Positions 34,401-46,151 of a stretch of DNA of 64,000 nucleotides are shown here, one piece after another (within the stretch, counting starts at the first letter, position 1; each line of letters opens with the position of its first letter). Location of the stretch: the NCBI RefSeq assembly GCF_020360975.1, contig NW_025408674.1, positions 1,674,001 to 1,738,000 on the forward strand, written 5' to 3'. The stretch is from Hirsutella rhossiliensis. Its lineage: Eukaryota; Ascomycota; Sordariomycetes; Hypocreales; Ophiocordycipitaceae. Under the pieces are notes generated by a model that saw only the letters and a list, made by a program, of their open reading frames with translations, did not search any database and was not told the DNA's origin. The position numbers and the translations under genes were made by a program.

Positions 34401-34959
34401 AAGGGCTACTAGTACTACGTCGTAGTTAACGAGGCGCTTATACGAGAGATATAAGTACCGGTAGAAAAGATCGCCTAAAATGCGAGTAAAGGCATATAGG
34501 CGTAATAGAGGTATAGTAATTAAGGGTATTACGTAGCTAGCTATAGGAGTCGATAGTTACCGTAAACATATCCTTATATAATCCCTTAACTAGAGTTTCC
34601 CTTAATCCTTAGGAAACCCTAGTTATTATATATAGAGTTATACTTAGTTCTATACTAAAAGAAGCTATAGTTTAAGCCTACGTAACGGTAGGTCCGCTAT
34701 AACGACGGTTCTATAGGCATAGGACTAAGTATACGAGCTTTATACTTAGTATAAGAAGTCCTTACCTCTATCTTTATAGGAACTATATAACGGTTAAAGC
34801 GGGAGGAAGGCTAGGCAGCGGCTAATATAGCGGTCTATATAGTTAGCTTAGCGGATATCGATAAGGCCCTCTAGGCGAAGAAGCTAAAGTCGCCCTCTAA
34901 GCTATAGTAGTAGATACTAAAGCGCTTTTACGACCTCTTACTACTATTTAAGTCCTAGG

Positions 34960-37600
34960 AAGCGGATAAGCTTAACCTATATAAGTTAAGGGTAGACTAT
35001 AAGATTATACTCCGTACTAATAAGAAGGGGTAGGAACTGCCTATACTATTCGGACCGCTATATAGTATATTATACGCGGAACTACTAGTACTAAAGAAGA
35101 CGCTAAGGGACCTCCTAAATAAAGGTTTTATTTAAGTAAGTAGCTCTAAAGTAAGAGCGCCGGTCCTATTTATATATAAACTAAGGGGCGGGATATAGTT
35201 TTATTACGACTATAGGGCTCTAAACGTAATTATAAGGCTAGACCACTACCCTTTACCCTTAATCTCGGATACGCTCTATAACCTTTTAAAGGCAAAGTAG
35301 TTTATAAAGCTAAATATAAAATAGGCGTTTTATAAAGTATAGATCTTAAAGGGTAACGAGTAAAAGACAGCGTTCTATATACGCTATAGCTTATTTAAGT
35401 AGCTTATAACGCTTTAGCTCTAAGGCGCCCTTTACCTTCTAGCGTTATATTAATAATATACTTTAGGACTTCCTAATAAGTTCGCCTTTATATATATAGA
35501 TAATATCCTTATCTATATAAGCGGCTCCTATAAGGACTATATATAGAAAGTATAAAGGGTCCTAAAGCGCCTCTAACTTTATAGGCTCTACCTTAACCTA
35601 GATAAGTACGAATTTAGGGTTAAGAGGGTTAAGTACCTAGGCTTTATTATCTACGCCGGCGTAGGTATATAAGCGGATCCTATAAAGATCTAAGCGATTT
35701 AGGACTAAGCTACCTTAACTACGTAGATAGGTATATAGAGCTTCCTTAGGTTCGCGAACTATTATAGGATATTTATTAAGGGCTTCTCCTATATTATAAT
35801 GCCCTTAAACGAGATTACTAAGAAGTAGACCGCCTTTTACTAAGGGCCTATATAAAAAGGAGCGTTCTATACGCTTAAGGACTTATTCTCTTAAGCCCTA
35901 ATACTACTTTAGTAAGACTTTAACCGGTTTATATTAGTTAAAGTAGACTATAGCGGCTAGGCACTTAAAGGAACGCTCTCTTAGGAGGTAAATAGGCGGA
36001 AGTAACCGGTAGCGTTCTACTCCTATAAGCTAACCCTAGTAGAGCGGAATTACGCTATTTACGATAAGGAGATACTAGCGATTATTAGCTACCTTAAGTA
36101 ATAGTAAGCGGAGCTCTAGAGCTATAAGAGCTTTAAGGTTCTTATAGACTATAGGAACCTTAAGTACTATAACTCAGCTAGTACCTCTTAGAGCGGTAAG
36201 CCCGCTAAGTGAGTATCTCTTACGCTTTAACTTCTTAGTGGTACCGGCTAAGGCGGGACTCTATAGTCCTAGATATACTTTCTAGAGGATTAAACTAGCT
36301 AATAAGCGGATATCGAGGCCCGGGATCTATAGCTTATCACATAGAAGCCTATAGACTTATATAGAGCTTCCTTAGTAAAAGAAGGGCGCTGGATAAGCCT
36401 TCCCTATGCCTTTACCTCGGCCTGGCGAGGATAATAGCTTAAGGGCGCGTATAGCGCGGGTATTCTAGATAAGGTCCTTTAGCGCTTATAGGATGGGATA
36501 TCGTCTGAGACTATACCTAAGAGCGTGCGCCGCTATTAAGTCTGGCGCTCGACGCCTCGATCTAAAGCTAAAGGGCAACCGCTATATATAGGTAATTAAG
36601 GACCGACTTAGTAAGTCTATAGTATTAGAGCTAATACTATCTATAGATATAGAGTCCTATATAAAGCGCTTCCTATAGTACTAGGCCCGCTCGTATAGCT
36701 AGCTAGCCTTTATTATAAGCGATAAGGGATCGAATTAGACTAGCTACTTTTAGTAGTACCTATACTAGCTACTTTAGATTACGTAGCTACTTAGTATAGT
36801 ATATTACCTATAGACTAATAAAGGGCCTAAGAGGGTTAACTAAGAGGTATGGAAACACCTATAGGCGTTATAGCTATAAGTAAACTAAGACCGTTAGCTC
36901 CCCGCGGCCTAACTTACGTTAAATAATAAACTATATACCTTTATTAAGATAGCCCCTTTCTTTATAAAGTATAGCTTCGAACTACCCTTATTAGTTCCCT
37001 TTATTATAAATATAGTAATAGAGTAGTATAGTAATTTATTACTAGAGGGCCGCGCTTTTATATTTATACGAAAGCTATAAGAGACTATAGATTATTACTA
37101 ATCCGCGATAGCTACCGCGGCGTAAGATTAAGAGCGGCACGCTAATAAGACTAGGGCCCTAATAGATAGGTTTATAGTAAGAGATAAGGTATAGCTAGAC
37201 CTCTATAACTATAGGTTAGTATAAATTGAAGAAGCTTAACTAGCTATCATGAAGTTTATAGTATAAAGGGTTATTAGCCTATAGGTTATAGAGCTTAATA
37301 GTCTCTGAATAAGGTCTATAATAAGATTAACGTGAGCCTCCTTTATAGAGCCTCCTTTAACCTACTACCTAAAAGAAGTAGCTGGACGCTTATTACTATA
37401 ATTAAGTAAGGAGGATAAGTTTAAGGTTAAAGAGATATAGGCCGCACGCTAGAAAAAGGTTAGTAAGGGGAAACGCTAGGAGGTCTTTATTAAGTAGCGC
37501 GGGTATCTCGACCCTATATAAGAACCTATATATAAGTTTACGGGAACTATAGCCCTCGATAAGTTTAAAGCCTTATTTAGAATAATAAACGAGAATAATA
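34960..37600 (+). pseudogene. Gypsy-1a pol remnant: RT, RNase H, integrase, chromodomain
   Basis: Motifs in order: LPILFGPLYSM and KKTLRDLLNKGFI (about 35040-35135), DYRALNVIIRLDHYPLPLIS (35208-35270), IYIDNILIYISG (35498-35525; catalytic second Asp of YxDD changed to Asn), KYLGFIIYAGVG (35630-35660), an RNase H-like VKVDYSG and YDKEILAIISYL (35940-36090), then integrase IKDRLSKSIVLEL and FIISDKGSN (36595-36740). At about 37415-37560 a divergent chromodomain reads FKVKEI, AAR, KKVSKGKR, EVFIK, RGYLDPI, EPIYKF, with TAG in place of expected Gln or Trp. Inactive. Confidence 0.85.
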
Positions 37601-37754
37601 GACTAGCGGACTACTAATAATAGCCTAAGCTAAGACTATAAAGTAAGTATAGCGGAGGGGGTAGTTATAGTAATATAGGTAATATAAGCGTAATAGTATA
37701 GGTAGAGATAAAAATAGCATTTATTATAAGGCGGAGCCCTTAGACTACTTAGGC

Positions 37755-38720
37755 TTATTCCTTATTATTATTATTATTATTATCTTTATTATCGTCGTCC
37801 TTATTAGCCTCCTCCTTCTTATTAGCGGCGGCGGCGGTCTCTAAGGCGCTAAGGCGGCCCTTTAGCTTTATAAGCTATCATGGCGGCGGCGGCTCTAAGG
37901 GTAGAGGGGCAGCGGCTAGCGGCGGCGGTAAGAGTAGCGGCGGTAGTAGAGGGAAGCACGGCTAAGGGGGCCGCTAATAGGGCGATAGGTAGTATCCTAG
38001 CGCCGATGCGTTAAAGTAGAAATAAAGAGTAAGGAATAAGACTTACTTAGGTATAAGGCCCATCGCTCGGGGCGTAAAAGGTTATAGTAGGCGGCGGCGG
38101 CAGCGATGAGCGCTTTTAGTAGCCATACGCTGCATATAAGCCGACCTTCTAAGCCGACGCCGTAGCGAGTAGGATAGGAGGCGCCGCCCTGCGCTGGCGA
38201 CGCGCTGTACTAAGCGCAGTAGCTACCGCCGCGGCGGCGCCCGGCCTAGTTAAAGTAGTCGAGCTCCTATAACGTATAACGTATATAGGGGGCCGAGCGG
38301 GCGGCGCCGGCCTATACTTAGCGCTTATACTATAGGAGGTTAGCGGATAATATCTATTACGCTTACCTAACTACGGACTTATAGGGGTAGCGGAGATAGA
38401 GGCAGGGGCCGAGGGGCTAGGCGTTACGGGTAGCGGCGGGGATAGCGTCGTTACCTTAAGGGGCGACGTAAGAGCGAATAGCGTAGTAGAGGCGGCGGCG
38501 GCGGCGGTAGGAGTAGTAGTAGCGGCGTAGGTAGGAGCGGTAGTAGCGGCGGAGTCGTCGTCGGCCGCGGCTAGCACGGCGTCGACGAACGACTCTATAC
38601 GCTCTAAGAAGGAAGAGGTAAGAGAGGGAAAAGCGGATATATCTATCGCGGAAGTTAATAGAATAGAATACGGCCTCTTACTCTATAAAGCGCGGAACTT
38701 ATTAGTTAAAGTTATTATTA
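37755..38720 (-). pseudogene. Antisense frame in the 3' region of Gypsy-1a
   Basis: On the strand opposite to gag-pol, the frame reads TSAIDISASPSL, FVDAVLAAAD, then Ala/Thr/Pro-rich LAAADDDSAATTAPTYAATT. A stop follows at 38371. It ends with an ETAAAANKKEE block and an Asn-rich tail before TAA at 37755. It matches the antisense frame of Gypsy-1b except for the inserted segment of about 380 bp, which breaks the frame. The function is unknown. The low-complexity composition means chance openness in GC-rich repeats is possible. Confidence 0.45.
37861..38243. other. Gypsy-1a private segment with reduced RIP
   Basis: This segment of about 380 bp is absent from Gypsy-1b, where GGCGGCCC joins almost directly to the TTAG...AGTAGTCGAG side. 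By eye it holds about 15 CpA plus TpG dinucleotides, against about 2 in the preceding 420 bp. It is rich in GCG/CGG triplets. It is a private insertion in this copy or a deletion in the other. Confidence 0.65.
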
Positions 38721-39198
38721 TTATTAGGGCTATTATTACTACTACCGCTATTACTATAAGTATATATTAATAGAGCGGCCTATATAGCTAAGAACGGACT
38801 AATACCTTAAGTAGAGTAAAACTTACCTATTAATACTATTACTATAGTTAAAAAAGGGAGAGAAAAAAGGGAAAGGGGAAGGGGGGGATGCCCTATATAC
38901 CCCTTATGAAAGATACTACCTAAGGTAAAGGGATAAGTAACCTAAGGCTACGTAGGTCTGACTAGCCGCCGGCTACTTAAGGGCGTATATAATAAGTTAT
39001 ACCCTTATTTAAACGGCTAGCCGGCTAATAAGTATAGAGCTAGGTCCCGGCTACTTAAGCTAACGGGCGCGGGGATAATAGAGCTAGTAAGGCCGGCCTT
39101 ATTAACGGGAAAGGGTAGGAAAGAGCCCGTAGCATAGGCTTAATTATATAGGAGCCGTTAATAGGGTAGCGCTACGCCGCGCTTAAGGGAGGGCATTA

Positions 39199-39384
39199 TA
39201 TAAGAGTCTTTAACTATTATAGGTAATAGGCTTAGGCCGCGGCCTAAGCTATATAGTTATATATAAAGGGCTAGATCCTATAAGTATAAGGGCGGGCTAG
39301 CCGTATATAGAAGAGCTTTATATAGCTTATTAATATTATCCTATAGATAGCACCTATATATATACCTCTACCTACTTTATAATA
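39199..39384 (+). repeat. 3' LTR of Gypsy-1a (186 bp)
   Basis: It is the same length and ends as the 5' LTR (TATAAGAGTC ... TATAATA). The central palindrome (39229-39250) differs from the 5' copy only in its last base. Confidence 0.92.
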
Positions 39385-39571
39385 GTAGGAAAGGCACCTC
39401 TTTTAAAGGATTACCTAGCTACCTTTTTATCCTTACTTTAAGAAGTAAAGGAAGGTATAGGGCCTAATATAGTTACTAAAGAAGACTAACTTCTCTTTTA
39501 TTTTAATCGTTTTTCTAACCTTTACTTAACGCTAATAAAAGATAGTTCCTATAAAGCGTTTATAGTAAGCC
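39385..39571 (+). pseudogene. Copia-1b fragment between the two Gypsy-1 copies
   Basis: This is 187 bp collinear with Copia-1c 29153-29342 (linker before reverse transcriptase; GGAAAGGCACCTC to GCGTTTATAGTAAGCC). It is the only sequence separating the inverted Gypsy-1 elements. Confidence 0.85.
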
Positions 39572-39757
39572 TATTATAGAGTAAGTAAAGGTATATATAT
39601 AGGTGCTATCTATAAGATAATATTAATAAGCTATATAGAGCTCTTCTATATATAGCTAGCCCGCCCCTATACTTATAGGATCCGGCCCTTTATATATAAC
39701 TATATAGCTTAAGCCGCGGCCTAAGCCTATTACCTATAATAGTTAAAGACTCTTATA
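39572..39757 (-). repeat. 3' LTR of Gypsy-1b (186 bp)
   Basis: It is the reverse complement of the Gypsy-1a LTR, running from TATTATAGAG to AGACTCTTATA. The palindrome core is at 39707-39727, with one RIP-type change (TTAGG to TTAAG). Confidence 0.92.
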
Positions 39758-40060
39758 TAATGCCCTCTCTTAAGCGCGGCGTAGCGCTACCCTATTAACG
39801 GCTCCTATATAATTAGGCCCGTGCCGCGGGCTCTTCCCTACCCTTTCCTATTAATAGGGCCGGCCCTACTAGCCCTATTATCCCCGCGCTTATTAGCCCG
39901 GGTAGCTAGGACCCGGCTTTATACTTATCGGCCGGCTAGCCGTTTAAATAGGGGCGTAACCTATTATATACGCCCCTAGGTAGCCGGCGGCTAGTCCGGA
40001 CCTATATAAGCCTTAGGTTGCCCGTCCCCTCTACCTTAGGTAGTATCTTCTACTAAGGGG

Positions 40061-40068
40061 TATATAAA
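40061..40068 (+). promoter_or_regulatory. TATA-like box upstream of the Gypsy-1b antisense frame
   Basis: TATATAAA follows a CTAAGGGG stretch and precedes C-rich DNA about 220 bp before the open antisense frame. Gypsy-1a has GGTATATAGGG at the equivalent place on its minus strand (about 38890-38905). Promoter activity is inferred only. Confidence 0.3.
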
Positions 40069-40280
40069 GTAGCATCCCCCCTTTCCCCCTTCCCTTCCTT
40101 CTCTCCTTTCTTTAACCGTAGTAGTAGTATTAATAGGTAAGTTCCGCTCTACCTAAGGCATTAGTCCGTTCCTAGCTATATAGGCCGCTCTATTAATATA
40201 TACTTATAGTAGTAGTAGTAGTAGTAATAATAGCCCTAATAATAATAATAACTTTAACTAGTAAGTTCCGCGCCTTATAG

Positions 40281-40829
40281 AGCGGGAGGCTATATTCTAT
40301 TATACTAACTTCCGCGATAGATATATCCGCCTCTCCCTCTCTTACCTCCTCCTTCTTAGAGCGTACGAAGTCGTTCGTCGACGCCGTGCTAGCCGCGGCC
40401 GATAATAACTCCGCCGCTACCGCCGCTCCTACCTACGCCGCTACTACTGCTCCTACCGCCGCCGCCGCCGCCTCTACTACGCTATTCGCTCTTACGTCGC
40501 CCCTTAAGGTAACGACGCTGTCCCCGCCGCTACCTATAACGCCCGGCCCCTCGGCCCCTACCTCTATCTCCGCTACCCCTATAAGTCTATAGTTAGGTAA
40601 GCGTAATAGATATTATCCGCTAACCTCCTATAGTATAAGCGCTAAGTATAGGCCGGCGCCGCCTGCTCGGCCCCCTATATATATTATACGTCGTAGGAGC
40701 TCGACTACTCCGACTAAGCAGGGCCGCCTTAGCGCCCTAGAGACCGCCGCCGCCGCTAATAAGAAAGAGGAGGCCGATAAGGATAACGATAACGAAGATA
40801 ATAATAATAATAATAATAATAAGGAATAA
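40281..40829 (+). pseudogene. Antisense frame in the 3' region of Gypsy-1b
   Basis: A frame of 183 codons runs opposite to gag-pol, with a single internal TAG (40590-40592). It continues upstream past one more TAG (40278) into an Asn-codon run. Segments are SAIDISASPSLTSSFLERTK, FVDAVLAAADNN, an Ala/Thr/Pro-rich middle, SAKYRPAPPARPP, TPTKQGRLSALETAAAANKK, then an Asp/Asn tail ending NNNKE and TAA. AATAAA follows about 30 bp after the stop. No start codon is kept and no protein family is recognised. Few stops in so RIP-mutated a context is notable, but GCC/GCT repeats are poor RIP targets. Confidence 0.5.
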
Positions 40830-40984
40830 GCTTAGGTAGTTTAAGGGCTCCGCCCTATAATAAACGCTATTTTTATCTCCGCTTATACTATTACGCTTAT
40901 ATTACCTATATTACTATAACTACCCCCTCTACTATACCTACTTCGTAGTCTTAGCCTAGGCTATTATTAATAGTCCGCTAGTCC

Positions 40985-43900
40985 GTTATTCTTATCTACT
41001 ATTCTAAATAAGGCTTTAAACTTATTAAGGGCTATAGTTCCTATAAACTTATATATAGGTTCCTATATAGGGTCGAGATACCCGCGCTACTTAACGAGGA
41101 CCTCTTAGCGTTTCCCCTTACCGACCTTTTTCTAGTACGCGGCCCGTATCTCTTTAACCTCGAACTTATCCTCTCCCTCTACCTCGATTATAGGCGGTTA
41201 AGCGTCCGCTATTTCTTATCTAGGTAGCGGGTTAAAGGAGGCTCTATAAAGGAGGTCTACGTTAATCTTATTATAGACCCCTATTAAGAGACTATCGAGC
41301 TTTATAACCTACGGGCTAATAACCCTCCGTACTATAAACTTCGCGTATAGCTAGTTAAGCTTCTTCTTTAGCTATACCGACCTATAGTTATAGAGGTCTA
41401 GCTATACCTTATCTCCTACCGTAAACCTATCTACTAGGGCCCTAGTCTTATTAGCGTGCCGCTCTTAATCTTACGCCGCGACGGCTATCGTAGATTAGCA
41501 ATAATCTATAGTCTCCTATAGCTTTCGTATAAACGCGGAGGCGCGGCCCTTTAGTAACGAATTACTATACTACTCCGCTACTACGTTTATAGTAAAGGGA
41601 ACTAGTAAGGGTAGTTCGAAGCTATATATTATAAAGAAAGGGGCTATCCTAATAGAGGTATATAGTTTACTATTTAATATAAGTTAGGCCGCGGGAAGCT
41701 AACGGTCTTAGTCTACTTAGTTATAGGCTATAACGGCCTATAGGTAAGCCTATACCTCCTAGTTAACCCTCTTAGGCCCTCTATCGGTCTATAGGTAATA
41801 TACCGTACTAAGTAGCTACGTAATCTAAAGTAGCTAGTATAGGTACTACTAAAAGTAGCTAGTTTAATTCGATCCCCTATCGCTTATAATAGAGGCTAGC
41901 TAGCTATATAAGCGGGCTTAGTACTATAGGAAGCGCTCTACGTAAGACTCTGTATCTATAGATAGTATTAGCTTTAATATTATAAACTTACTAAGTTAGT
42001 CCTTAATTACTTATATATAGCGGTTGCCGCCCTCTATAAGTAGGAGGTCCGTTATAAAGTCTATCTATATATACGTATAGAACCGGTTAGGTACCGGAAG
42101 CTACTTAAGCAGCCCCTTAAGCTATGCCCTCTAAATCTTAGTACGGCCGTAGATATTATAGTTACGGAGGAAGCGGCGAATATAGTACTATAGGAGGGGC
42201 TCGTAGAAATCCCTCGCGAGGCCTACTACTATGCCCTGCTTACCTAGGTAGCCTACGATACTAAAGTTATAGACGAGCTAGACTAGCTTCCCTCGGAGCT
42301 TATTCCGTTTATCTAGCTCCGGCGGTCTATCCTTCTCCCTAGCTTCTATAGTATACGGCGCGCCCGGCACCTATAGTCTCCCCCGCTAACGTAGGTGCCC
42401 CCGTAGGTCGATATAATAGTCGGCTACTTATACCTTTAGCTTTAGCTTTAGATCGAAGCGTCGAGCGCCGGACTTAACGGCGCGGCGCACGCTCTTATAG
42501 GTATAGTCTAGAGACGACATCCTATCCTATAAGCGCTAGAGGACCTTATCTTAGAATACCCGCGCCGTACGCGCCCCTAGGCCGGTCTATCCCTCCTCGC
42601 CGGGCTAAGGCGAAGGTATAGGGGAAGGCTTATCTATTAGCGCCGCGCCTTCCTTTACTAAGGAAGCTCCTATATAAGTCTATAGCGCTTTTTATAGGAT
42701 AAGCTATAGATCCTAGGCCTCGATATCCGCTCCCGTCGGCCGGTCTTAATCCCTCTAGGAAAGCGTATCTAGGACTATAAAGTCCCGCCCTAGCTAGTAC
42801 TTAATTAAGAAGTTAAAGCGTAAGAGATACTCTACCTAGCGGGCTTACTGCTCTAAGAGGTACTAGCGAGTTATAAAGTACTCGAGGTTCCTATAGTCTA
42901 TAAGAACCTCGAAGCTCTTATAGCTTTAGAGCTCCGCTTACTATTACTTAAGGTAGCTAATAATCGCTAGTATCTCCTTATTATAAATAGCGTAGTTCCG
43001 CTCTACTAGGGTTAGCTTATAAGAGTAGAATGCTACTAGTTACTTCCGCCCGTTTACCTCCTAAGAGAGCGTTCCTCTAAGTGCCTAGCCGCTATAGTCC
43101 GCTTTAATTAACGTAGACCGGTTAAAGTCCTACTAGAGTAGTACTAGGGCTTAAGAGAATAGGTCCTTAAGCGTATAGAACGCTCCTTCCTATATAGGCC
43201 CTTAGCGAAAGGCGGTCCGCTTCCTAGTAATCTCGTTTAAGGGCATTATAATATAGGAGAAGCCCTTAATAAATATCCTATAATAGTTCGCGAACCTAAG
43301 GAAGCTCCGTATACTTATTTACGTAGTTAGGGCAGCCTAGTCCTAAATCGCTTAGATCTTTATAGGATCCGCCTATATACCTACGCCGGCGTAGATAATA
43401 AAGCCTAAGTACTTAACCCTCTTAACCCTAAATTCGCACTTATCTAAGTCGAGGTAAAGCCTATAAAGTTAGAGGCGCTCTAAGACCCTCTATACTTTCC
43501 GTTTATAGTCCTTATAGGAGCCGCTCGTATAGATAAGGATATTATCTACGTATATAGAGGCGAACTTATCGAGGAAGTCCTAAAGTATATTATTAATATA
43601 ATGCTAGAAGGTAGCGGGCGCTCTTAAGAGGCCGAAGGGCGTTATAAGCTACTTAAATAAGCCGTAGCGTATATAGAACGCCGTCTTTTACTTATTACCC
43701 TCTAAGATCTATACCTTATAAAACGCCTATTTTATATCTAGCTTCGTAAACTACTTTACCTTCGAAAGGTTATAGAGCGTATCCGAGATTAAGGGCAAGG
43801 GGTAGCGGTCTAGCCTCGTAATTACGTTTAGAGCCCTATAGTCGTAATAGAACTATATCCCGCCCCCTAGTTTACGTATAAATAAGACCGGCGCTCTTAC

Positions 43901-45900
43901 TTTAGAGCTACTTACTTAAATAAAACCCTTATCTAGGAAGTCCCTTAGCGTCTTCTTTAGTACTAGTAGTTCCGCGTATAATATACTATATAGCGGTCTA
44001 AATAGTATAGGCAGTTCCTACCCCTTTTTATCGGTGCGGAGTATAATCTTATAGTCTACCCCCGGCTTATATAGGTTAAGCTTATCTACTTCCTAGGACT
44101 TAAATAGCGGTAGGAGGTTATAAAAGCGCTCCGGTATCTACTACTATAGCTTAGAGGGCGACTTTAGCTTCTTCGCCTAGAGGGCCTTATCGATATCCGC
44201 TAGGCTAACTATATAGACCGCTACGTTAGCCGCTGCCTAGCCTTCCTCCCGCTTTAACTATCGCACGGTTCCTATAAAGATAAAGGCAAGGACTTCTTAT
44301 ACTAAGTATAAAGCTCGTATACTTAGTCCTACGCTTATAGAACCGTTATTATAGCGGACCTACTATTATATAGGCCTAAACTATAGCTTCTTTTAGTATA
44401 GAACCGAGTATAACTCTATATATAATAACTAGGGTTTCCTAAGGATTAGGGGAAACTCTAGTTAAGGGATTATATAGGCTACGATAAGCTTACGGTAACC
44501 GTCGACCTCTATAGCTAGCTATATAATGCCCCTAATTACTATACCCTCTATCGCGCCTAAGGCGCCCTTTACTCGCCTTAGGGCGATCTTTTTTACTAGT
44601 ACTTATATCTCTTATATAAGCGCCTCGTTAACTACGGCGTAGTACTAGTAGCCCTTATCTATAAGGGCGGTAACGGGTAAGGAGTTATTAACTATAACCT
44701 ATATTAAAGTAGGCTCCTCTTCTATATAGGCGGATAATTCCTCCTTCTCTTTTACTAGTACTAATAATTAAGGCTCCGGAGCCTATCTTTGCTCTATAGC
44801 TACTCTTTTTCCTCTAGGCCTAAGGGAGCGGAGTCCTCTTTATCGTTTAAGGTAAGGAGCGGTTCTATCTTCGCTACTTAAACTACTATAGGCTACTTAG
44901 CTAAAAGGAAGGGGCATTTTAATATAAAGTATATAGACGCGCTATAACGTAAGTAGCGGCCGTTAGCCTTCCTTTTCCCGATTTCCTTGCTTATTACTTA
45001 CTTCGCCCGCTACTTAGAGAGCGGGATAGTATAGGGGATATTTAAAGACGACTTCCTACCGCGTTTAGCTCGGTCCGTATAGGTAGCCGATATTAAGGTG
45101 TCTCTATTAGTATTAATAGTCGGCTATTCCTCTTATAAAGGGGCGGTGATCCCGTTACCGCTATATAACGTGCGCTTACGAAGCTTTTAGAAACGCGGCG
45201 TCTACTTATAGCCCTATACTACCTTTATTAACCGGCTTATATACTCGCCGTAGTTAGTAGGTATAATTATAGGGATAAGTAGCTCCTATAGGGCCGGCGT
45301 AATTAAGTTCCGTAACTATATAAGCTTCGCGCTATCTTCTTATACCGTGGTTCCCGCTACTCGTAAGAGCGTCTCTTTAAAGTCGGGGAGGAATTTACTA
45401 AAGGTCTACCTATCCCTTTACTTAAGGGTCTATAGCCTATCCTACGCCTTCTCCTGCTCCTATACGTTACCGAACGTATATATAAGGTATTAGAAGAAGT
45501 CCTATAGGTCGCGTTTACTTTTAGGGCCGCCCTTATCTTAGAATCCGGAGATCCGCCGTATCTAGGGCTCCGGTAGCGTATAGAGGAGCGAATACCACGC
45601 TATATTACGATAGCCGTTTAGGCCCTATTTCTTATCTATTATAAACTTCGTCTATAGCCGGCTAAGGAAAAAGTAGAAGGACTTAAGCTTACCGTCCTAA
45701 GTCGGCTAGGGAAGCGGCTTCTATATTAGTAGTGCCGCCGCCGTAACCGGTATTGCTAAGGTCGTAGGGGTTAACGCTAGTCTCATAGACGGCTCCCTTA
45801 GTATAGCGAGAACCTCGTTCTTCTCGCTAGCCGTCGCGCTTCTAATTGCTTCTAGGATAGCTATAATACTTCCTATCCGCCTAGGGGGTAGCGGGGTACT
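40985..45900 (-). pseudogene. Gypsy-1b gag-pol remnant
   Basis: Read on the minus strand from 45900 down, it repeats the Gypsy-1a order: gag, reverse transcriptase (SIYVDNILIYTSG near 43560-43530, again with Asn for the second catalytic Asp), RNase H, integrase and, at 41185-40995, the chromodomain-like segment. TAA/TAG interrupt every domain. Confidence 0.8.
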
Positions 45901-45965
45901 CCCTTAGGGAAGCGGCACCCTTTCTAGGGAGATATTTATTAGATCTATTAGTTAATAGCTTATAC

Positions 45966-46151
45966 TATTACGGAGTAGGCAGAGGCGTATGCGTAGGTGC
46001 CGTCCGTAAGATAATATTAATAAGCTATATAGAGCTCTTTTATACGCGGCTAGCCTGCCCCTATACTTATGGGATCCGGCCCTCTATACGTAACTATATA
46101 GCTTAGGCCGCGGCCTAAGCTTATTACCTATAATAGTTAAAGACTCTTATA
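45966..46151 (-). repeat. 5' LTR of Gypsy-1b (186 bp)
   Basis: It keeps more CG/TG than the other copies (GGAGTAGGCAGAGGCGTATGCG). The palindrome is at 46101-46120. It is directly followed by the AAGCT target duplication and Copia-1b sequence. Confidence 0.92.

Larger units (their letters stand above)
32911..39384 (+). mobile_element. Gypsy-1a: full-length Ty3/gypsy-like retrotransposon (6474 bp)
   Basis: Two 186-bp LTRs enclose gag, reverse transcriptase, RNase H, integrase and a chromodomain in Ty3/gypsy order, then a 3' region of about 1.6 kb with an antisense frame. The flanks GTAAG (32906-32910) and GTAGG (39385-39389) are the target duplication with one changed base. The empty site GGGGGTAGGAAAGG is present in Copia-1c near 29155. 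A purine tract TTAAGGGAGGGCA precedes the 3' LTR. It contains a private, RIP-poor segment (37861-38243) that Gypsy-1b lacks. Confidence 0.92.
39572..46151 (-). mobile_element. Gypsy-1b: full-length Ty3/gypsy-like retrotransposon (6580 bp), inverted
   Basis: This is the second copy of the 186-bp-LTR family, in opposite orientation. The flanks AAGCC (39567-39571) and AAGCT (46152-46156) are the target duplication; the empty site GTAGGCCGGCTCTTTAAG is present in Copia-1c near 29335. It is slightly longer than Gypsy-1a although it lacks that copy's private segment, so the copies have separate indels in the coding part. All coding frames carry RIP-type stops. Confidence 0.92.

Noticed and set aside
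37860..38600. Coding trinucleotide-repeat expansion
   Set aside because: The CGG/GCG runs are short and interrupted, and are shared in part with Gypsy-1b, so they are ordinary low-complexity sequence rather than an expansion.
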